From assembly GCF_014649695.1 (NCBI RefSeq), contig NZ_BMTN01000012.1, forward strand, positions 124,001-188,000: a DNA stretch of 64,000 nt, in the 5' to 3' direction. The position numbers and the translations under genes are program-made. The DNA is from Streptomyces kurssanovii (GTDB lineage Bacteria; Actinomycetota; Actinomycetes; Streptomycetales; Streptomycetaceae). Below the pieces are notes generated by a model, which saw only the letters and a list, made by a program, of their open reading frames with translations, was not told the origin of the DNA and did no database searches. Positions 58,497-64,000 of this stretch are shown piece by piece (position 1 is the stretch's first letter; every line of letters begins with the position of its first letter).

Positions 58497-59180
58497 TCAG
58501 GCCCGGCCGCGCCGGTTGGCGGCGGACTGCGAGCGGGGCCGCAGCAGGGCCGCGGCGAGCACGGCCGGAGTGGTGGTGACCAGCATCAGGATCGTGAGGG
58601 GCGTCCCGTCGGGAGGCTCGATCCCCCCGGTCGCGGGCCGGTACGTGCGGATGGCGACGGCCTCTGCCCGCGGCGGCGCGGGAGCCGCGGCGGGCGGGGC
58701 CGGCGCCGCCGCTTCGGGTGGCGCCGGGGCCGGTGGTGCCGGTGCCGCGGGTGCCTCGGTCCGCACCTCCGGCGCGGCCGGCGGTTCGGCGGACGGCGGC
58801 GGCGCAGGCGACGGGGGCGGCGAGGGCGAGGGCGCAGGTGTGGGCGGCGGCGAAGGGGTGGGCGTCTCAGGGGGTTCGGGCGACGGCGGCACCGGCGGAG
58901 TGGGCGGCGGGGGCGACGTCGGCGTGGGCTCGGACGGGCAGTCCGTACCGATGGTCACGGACAGCCCGACGCCGATCAGCCCTGGAACCGCCACCGACAC
59001 CGAGAGGGTCGGTTCCTGCGTGCTGTGCTCCGGCGCAGGCTCATGACCGGATGCGGCCACCGATACGTCGGCGTGCCCCGATCCGCCGGCATCCCCGGAC
59101 GTGGCGGCAACGATCCCCACCCCGTGTGTTCCGAGAACCGCCGCGACCCCCAGTGCGCTCACGTGCTGCCATCCCGCCAC
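58497..59180 (-). CDS. Pro-rich secreted/surface protein of unknown function
   Basis: A 227-aa protein. The N-terminus (VSALGVAAVLGTHGVGIVAA) resembles a short signal peptide; a small domain with a Cys (VPGLIGVGLSVTIGTDC) follows. Residues ~82-170 are almost only Pro, Ala, Ser, Thr and Glu in PSPPP-like units, then a C-terminal hydrophobic helix (TPLTILMLVTTTPAVLAAAL) with a basic tail (RPRSQSAANRRGRA). The plan is that of a stalk anchored in the membrane. Composition makes homology searches unreliable. Confidence 0.7.
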   Translation of the reverse strand: MAGWQHVSALGVAAVLGTHGVGIVAATSGDAGGSGHADVSVAASGHEPAPEHSTQEPTLSVSVAVPGLIGVGLSVTIGTDCPSEPTPTSPPPPTPPVPPSPEPPETPTPSPPPTPAPSPSPPPSPAPPPSAEPPAAPEVRTEAPAAPAPPAPAPPEAAAPAPPAAAPAPPRAEAVAIRTYRPATGGIEPPDGTPLTILMLVTTTPAVLAAALLRPRSQSAANRRGRA

Positions 59181-59283
59181 GACGCCACGGTAGAGGTCCA
59201 GGAAGGGGTCATATGAGCAAAATCACCCGTTTGGATGATTAGTGAGCTCATTCGACCGCGCGGACGCTCTGTGGTGCGTGTCA

Positions 59284-59303
59284 TTTTGCACTTTGTTGCA
59301 AAA
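59284..59303. promoter_or_regulatory. Perfect 7-bp-arm inverted repeat upstream of the OYE-type reductase
   Basis: TTTTGCA - 6 nt (CTTTGT) - TGCAAAA. It is AT-rich in a 174-nt gap and lies 51 nt before the ATG at 59355. Likely a repressor or activator site for the oxidoreductase. Confidence 0.55.
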
Positions 59304-59321
59304 GACCTTCGGGGCGGCTAG

Positions 59322-61403
<2,082 letters not shown>

Positions 61404-61586
61404 CCGTGCATCGGGGGTCGGGGCGGCCGGACGTCGGCGCGCTGCCCTGACCTCGCTGCCCGGCCCGGGCAGGCGACCCCGCTCGGGACCCCTCCGGCCA
61501 CCTGGCCCGCACCCACGAAGCGGTCACAGGGGTGGCATACCATGCGCACGACATTCATAAGACTTTCGTAAGAGGATGTACGCGCC

Positions 61587-62471
61587 ATGGCAGTCCGCCC
61601 CCTGTCCCGTTCCCTGCGCGGTATATCCGCCGTCGTCGCACTGCTCGCGGTCGGCGCGGTCGGATGCTCGGAAGTCGTCGACAGCGCCAAGGACGGCGCG
61701 AAGAAGGTGGCCCGGCAGCGGTCCGTGTTCTCGCTCAACCCTGGCGACTGCTACAACCCGAACAGCAAGGCCACCGAGGGCGAAGCGGTCGCCATCGAGG
61801 TCGTGCCCTGCGCCGAGCCGCACCAGGGCGAGGTCGTCGGGGAGTTCACGCTCGACGACGCCAAGACCTTCCCCGGCAACGACGCGATCTGGGCGATCGC
61901 CGACGAGCGGTGCCCGGCAGAGGCGCAGAAGTTCTCGCCGGACACCTGGGCGCTGCCCGCGGGCGTCGAGATCTTCTACTACACGCCCACCAACGAGAGC
62001 TGGGCGACGGGTGACCGCGCCGTGAGCTGCAGCTACACCAAGGAGACGGGCAAGCTCACCGGCTCGCTGAAGGCCGGCCCCGAGGCGTCGAAGCCGGAGC
62101 AGACCGCGTACCTCAAGGGCGCCAACGCCGTCTACGAGGCGCTGTGGACGACCCAGCCCGAAGCGGAGAACGTCGAGGAGGACCTCGACGGCTTCAAGGC
62201 CCAGGCCAAGGCCGTCGCCGCCGCCCTCGACGCGCACATCGCGGGCATGAAGGACATCAAGGGCGCGGAGACCGGCAAGTTGCGCGCGCAGTTGGAGAAG
62301 ACCGCCGGACACTGGAAGAAGGCCGCGAACGCCGCCGACTCCGACGCGTTCTACGTCGCCTACGACCCGGCCTTCACCGGCCTCGACCCGAACGGGACGG
62401 TCGCCGCGCGCAAGGAACTCGGCCTGGCCACCACCGTCCCGGCCGACGACGCCGAGGTCTGGGCGGGCTGA
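61587..62471 (+). CDS. Septum formation family lipoprotein
   Basis: A 294-aa lipoprotein: signal peptide with lipobox AVGC (Cys27). The N-terminal half contains a domain starting FSLNPGDCYN with Cys residues (EVVPCAEPHQGEVVGEF, DERCPAEAQKF) typical of the septum-formation domain common in Streptomyces lipoproteins. The C-terminal half is helical and Ala/Lys/Glu-rich (FKAQAKAVAAALDAHIAGMK). Anchored outside the membrane. Function unknown; the family name comes from a related Corynebacterium/Mycobacterium protein. Confidence 0.85.
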   Translation: MAVRPLSRSLRGISAVVALLAVGAVGCSEVVDSAKDGAKKVARQRSVFSLNPGDCYNPNSKATEGEAVAIEVVPCAEPHQGEVVGEFTLDDAKTFPGNDAIWAIADERCPAEAQKFSPDTWALPAGVEIFYYTPTNESWATGDRAVSCSYTKETGKLTGSLKAGPEASKPEQTAYLKGANAVYEALWTTQPEAENVEEDLDGFKAQAKAVAAALDAHIAGMKDIKGAETGKLRAQLEKTAGHWKKAANAADSDAFYVAYDPAFTGLDPNGTVAARKELGLATTVPADDAEVWAG

Positions 62472-62550
62472 CGCCCGCCGGAGCGAGCGGGGCCCGCGTC
62501 CGCAGAGGCGCCGGTCCCGCACGCGTGGGCCGGGCGCGTGACGGCCCGCG

Positions 62551-62569
62551 GTAGGGCGAGTCCTACGAT
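62551..62569. promoter_or_regulatory. Operator dyad and -10 for a leaderless PadR gene
   Basis: GTAGG-6 nt-CCTAC (62551-62566) overlaps TACGAT (62564-62569), a candidate -10 placed 7 nt before the ATG at 62576. No SD is present. Autoregulation of the PadR gene is likely. Confidence 0.5.
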
Positions 62570-62575
62570 GCGGCC

Positions 62576-63151
62576 ATGTCCCTGCCGCACGCCATCCTCA
62601 CCGCCCTGCTGGAGAAGCCCTCCTCCGGCCTGGAGCTGACCCGCCGGTTCGACCGGTCGATCGGCTACTTCTGGTCGGCGACCCACCAGCAGATCTACCG
62701 GGAGCTGGGCAAGCTGGAGCAGGCCGGGCAGATCCGGGAGCTGCCGTCCGAGCAGCCGGCCCGCGGGCAGAAGAAGGAGTACGAGGTCCTGCCCGCCGGC
62801 ACCGAGGAACTGACGGCCTGGGTGACCCGCCCCGAGGACCCCCGGCAGATCCGCGACCCACTGCTGCTGCGGCTGCGCGCGGCGGCGGTGGTGGGCGGCG
62901 CGGACATGGAGGCGGAGCTCGTACGCCACCTGGAGCTGCACCGGGCCCAGTTGGACGACTACCTGGCGTTCGAGCAGCGCGACTTCCCACCCGAACGCCG
63001 GGTGACCCGGCAGGACCGGCTGCGCCACGTGGTGCTGCGGGGCGGCATCGAACTCGAGACGTTCTGGACGAAGTGGCTGACGGACACCCTGGCCGAACTC
63101 AGGGATCCCGAGGACGGACCCTCCCGACATGCGGCACCTGACGGGCCGTGA
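62576..63151 (+). CDS. PadR family transcriptional regulator, long form
   Basis: A 191-aa PadR regulator with the N-terminal winged helix (LPHAILTALLEKPSSGLELT, FWSATHQQIYRELGKLEQAG) and a C-terminal helical domain of the AphA/PadR_C type (EAELVRHLELHRAQLDDYLA, LRHVVLRGGIELETFWTKWL). The target could be its own promoter and the small gene downstream. Probably leaderless. Confidence 0.9.
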   Translation: MSLPHAILTALLEKPSSGLELTRRFDRSIGYFWSATHQQIYRELGKLEQAGQIRELPSEQPARGQKKEYEVLPAGTEELTAWVTRPEDPRQIRDPLLLRLRAAAVVGGADMEAELVRHLELHRAQLDDYLAFEQRDFPPERRVTRQDRLRHVVLRGGIELETFWTKWLTDTLAELRDPEDGPSRHAAPDGP

Positions 63152-63163
63152 GACCGTCACCGC

Positions 63164-63346
63164 GTGACGGACACCTTGATGGCCGCCTTCTGCGTGGCTG
63201 CTCTCGCCCTGTTGCTCAAATCCGCTGTCGGCCTCGCCCGCGCCGACGGCGCCGACCCGTCCGCGGAGGCCCGCTCCGTGACGACGGCGCTGTACGGATG
63301 CGGGATCGCCGTACTGACGCTGTGTCTGTTCATCACGCTGACCTGA
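63164..63346 (+). CDS. Small two-helix membrane protein
   Basis: A 60-aa protein with two hydrophobic helices (TLMAAFCVAALALLLKSAVG and YGCGIAVLTLCLFITLT) and a short acidic linker (ARADGADPSAEARS). GTG start 12 nt after the PadR stop; it may be translated from the same mRNA. A real small membrane protein is likely but not proven. Confidence 0.55.
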   Translation: MTDTLMAAFCVAALALLLKSAVGLARADGADPSAEARSVTTALYGCGIAVLTLCLFITLT

Positions 63347-63409
63347 CGCCCTGCGACCTGCGCGGGATCCCGCCGTACTCGTGGGCCGGCTCTCGTCACA
63401 CGCGCCAGG

Positions 63410-63970
63410 TCAGTCCGGGTCGGTGCCCGAGCGGGTGGTCCCGCCGGCCTCCTGCGCGCGGTAGGTGAGCCGGGCGTGGAGCCAGCGGGAGAGGGCGGTG
63501 GCCGCGGCGGTGAGGAAGACGAAGGTGTAGAGGATCTGGAGGACGGTCACGAGGCGGGCACTCTGACCGCGTGGGTAGATGTCGCCGTAGCCGACCGTCG
63601 CGAGGGTGACGATGGTGAAGTACAGGGCGTCCATACGGGTCTCCAGGCCGGTGAACTCGCCCGGTTCCTTGGCGAGCGTGTGGTACGCGCCGGAGAAGAC
63701 GAGCACGGAAAGACAGATCAGCAGCGGGATGGCGACGCCCGGGCGGGTGCCGGGCCGCTCGGTGAGCACGTCCCTGACCTGGAAGAGAAGCAGCAGGGCG
63801 AGCGACACCAGCGCCAGGGTGAACAGGGTCCAGCTGACGGTGGGGCGCTCGGGGCCGAGCTTCTCCAGGGGGAGAAGGAAGTACGCCACGGTCATGAGGA
63901 TGCCGCCACAGAGGGCGGCCAGCCTCAGCCGTCCCCGCCCCGGGCGGCTTGCCGTGCGGTCGTCCGCCAT
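63410..63970 (-). CDS. Potassium channel family protein (pore only)
   Basis: A 186-aa channel without a cytoplasmic gate. Four hydrophobic segments; the last two flank a pore helix with the filter TVGYGD (125-130), so two extra N-terminal TMs precede a KcsA-like core. C-terminal basic tail ~25 residues. ATG 63970 has GAGG upstream. It is convergent with the small membrane protein. Unlike the channel at 4540 it has no RCK domain. Confidence 0.87.
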   Translation of the reverse strand: MADDRTASRPGRGRLRLAALCGGILMTVAYFLLPLEKLGPERPTVSWTLFTLALVSLALLLLFQVRDVLTERPGTRPGVAIPLLICLSVLVFSGAYHTLAKEPGEFTGLETRMDALYFTIVTLATVGYGDIYPRGQSARLVTVLQILYTFVFLTAAATALSRWLHARLTYRAQEAGGTTRSGTDPD

Positions 63971-64000
63971 CCGTGTGCCTCCCCGCTCGCCGTCGTCGCC

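Overview
This 64-kb window is high-GC actinobacterial DNA, almost certainly from a Streptomyces chromosome. GTG and occasional TTG starts are common, adjacent genes often overlap by 4 nt (ATGA/GTGA), and third codon positions are strongly GC-biased. The content is typical of the Streptomyces core: two branched-chain ketoacid dehydrogenase clusters, the proteasome activator Bpa, PASTA kinases, MetG, AspS and PhoX. Two perfect copies of the Streptomyces parS sequence GTTTCACGTGAAAC and one single-mismatch copy suggest the segment lies in the oriC-proximal core. From memory, the gene order also resembles the region just to one side of dnaA in S. coelicolor; I could not check this. I see no rRNA, tRNA, IS element, prophage or CRISPR array.

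Layout, left to right. 1-2.1 kb: the 3' part of one E1beta gene and its E2 gene. 2.2-5.6 kb: MobA fusion, MoeA and a TrkA-type potassium channel; the MobA/MoeA and MoeA/channel junctions overlap. 5.6-7.3 kb: a quinone oxidoreductase and, convergent to it, Bpa. 7.4-12.1 kb: a PadR regulator upstream of a MacB/FtsX-type ABC exporter. 12.1-16.4 kb: a small secreted anchored protein and two divergent Ser/Thr kinases. 16.5-18.7 kb: a phosphotransferase, a broken PNPOx-like gene and an orphan NarL-type response regulator. 19.0-22.6 kb: a complete E1alpha-E1beta-E2 operon ending in a terminator that contains parS. 22.8-24.7 kb: GntR regulator plus MFS transporter.

24.8-37.8 kb is mostly single housekeeping genes: DinB/MDMPI-like protein, nitrilase-family hydrolase, LURP-like protein, thioredoxin-NHL protein, M18 aminopeptidase, acyl-CoA dehydrogenase, SseB-like protein, a broken pirin, AI-2E-family permease and a PAS-GAF-SpoIIE-ATPase phosphatase. 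38-41.5 kb holds convergent aspS and metG separated by two strong hairpins. 41.6-46.7 kb has an Ala/Glu-rich VWA protein with a 9-bp minisatellite, then PhoX preceded by a PHO-box-like array. 46.8-53.1 kb holds an APC permease, an S4 RNA-binding protein, a FUSC transporter, a DUF2630-like protein, an endonuclease/exonuclease/phosphatase protein and a small membrane protein. 53.4-55.2 kb is a DrrAB-type exporter. 55.3-57.5 kb is a UspA / FMN reductase / luciferase-like monooxygenase group. 57.7-64 kb holds a DUF4239 protein, a Pro-rich secreted protein, an OYE-type FAD/Fe-S reductase, a lipoprotein, a second PadR with a small membrane protein, and a two-helix potassium channel.

Most genes are single or in two- to three-gene operons, with strong hairpins between convergent units. 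The best leads are the parS sites (one centred on a start codon, one forming a terminator arm), two decayed genes with visible lesions, several well-formed operator-like palindromes at promoters, a 34-bp tandem repeat array, and the in-frame 9-bp minisatellite. I do not see a clear new multi-gene defence or biosynthetic system.
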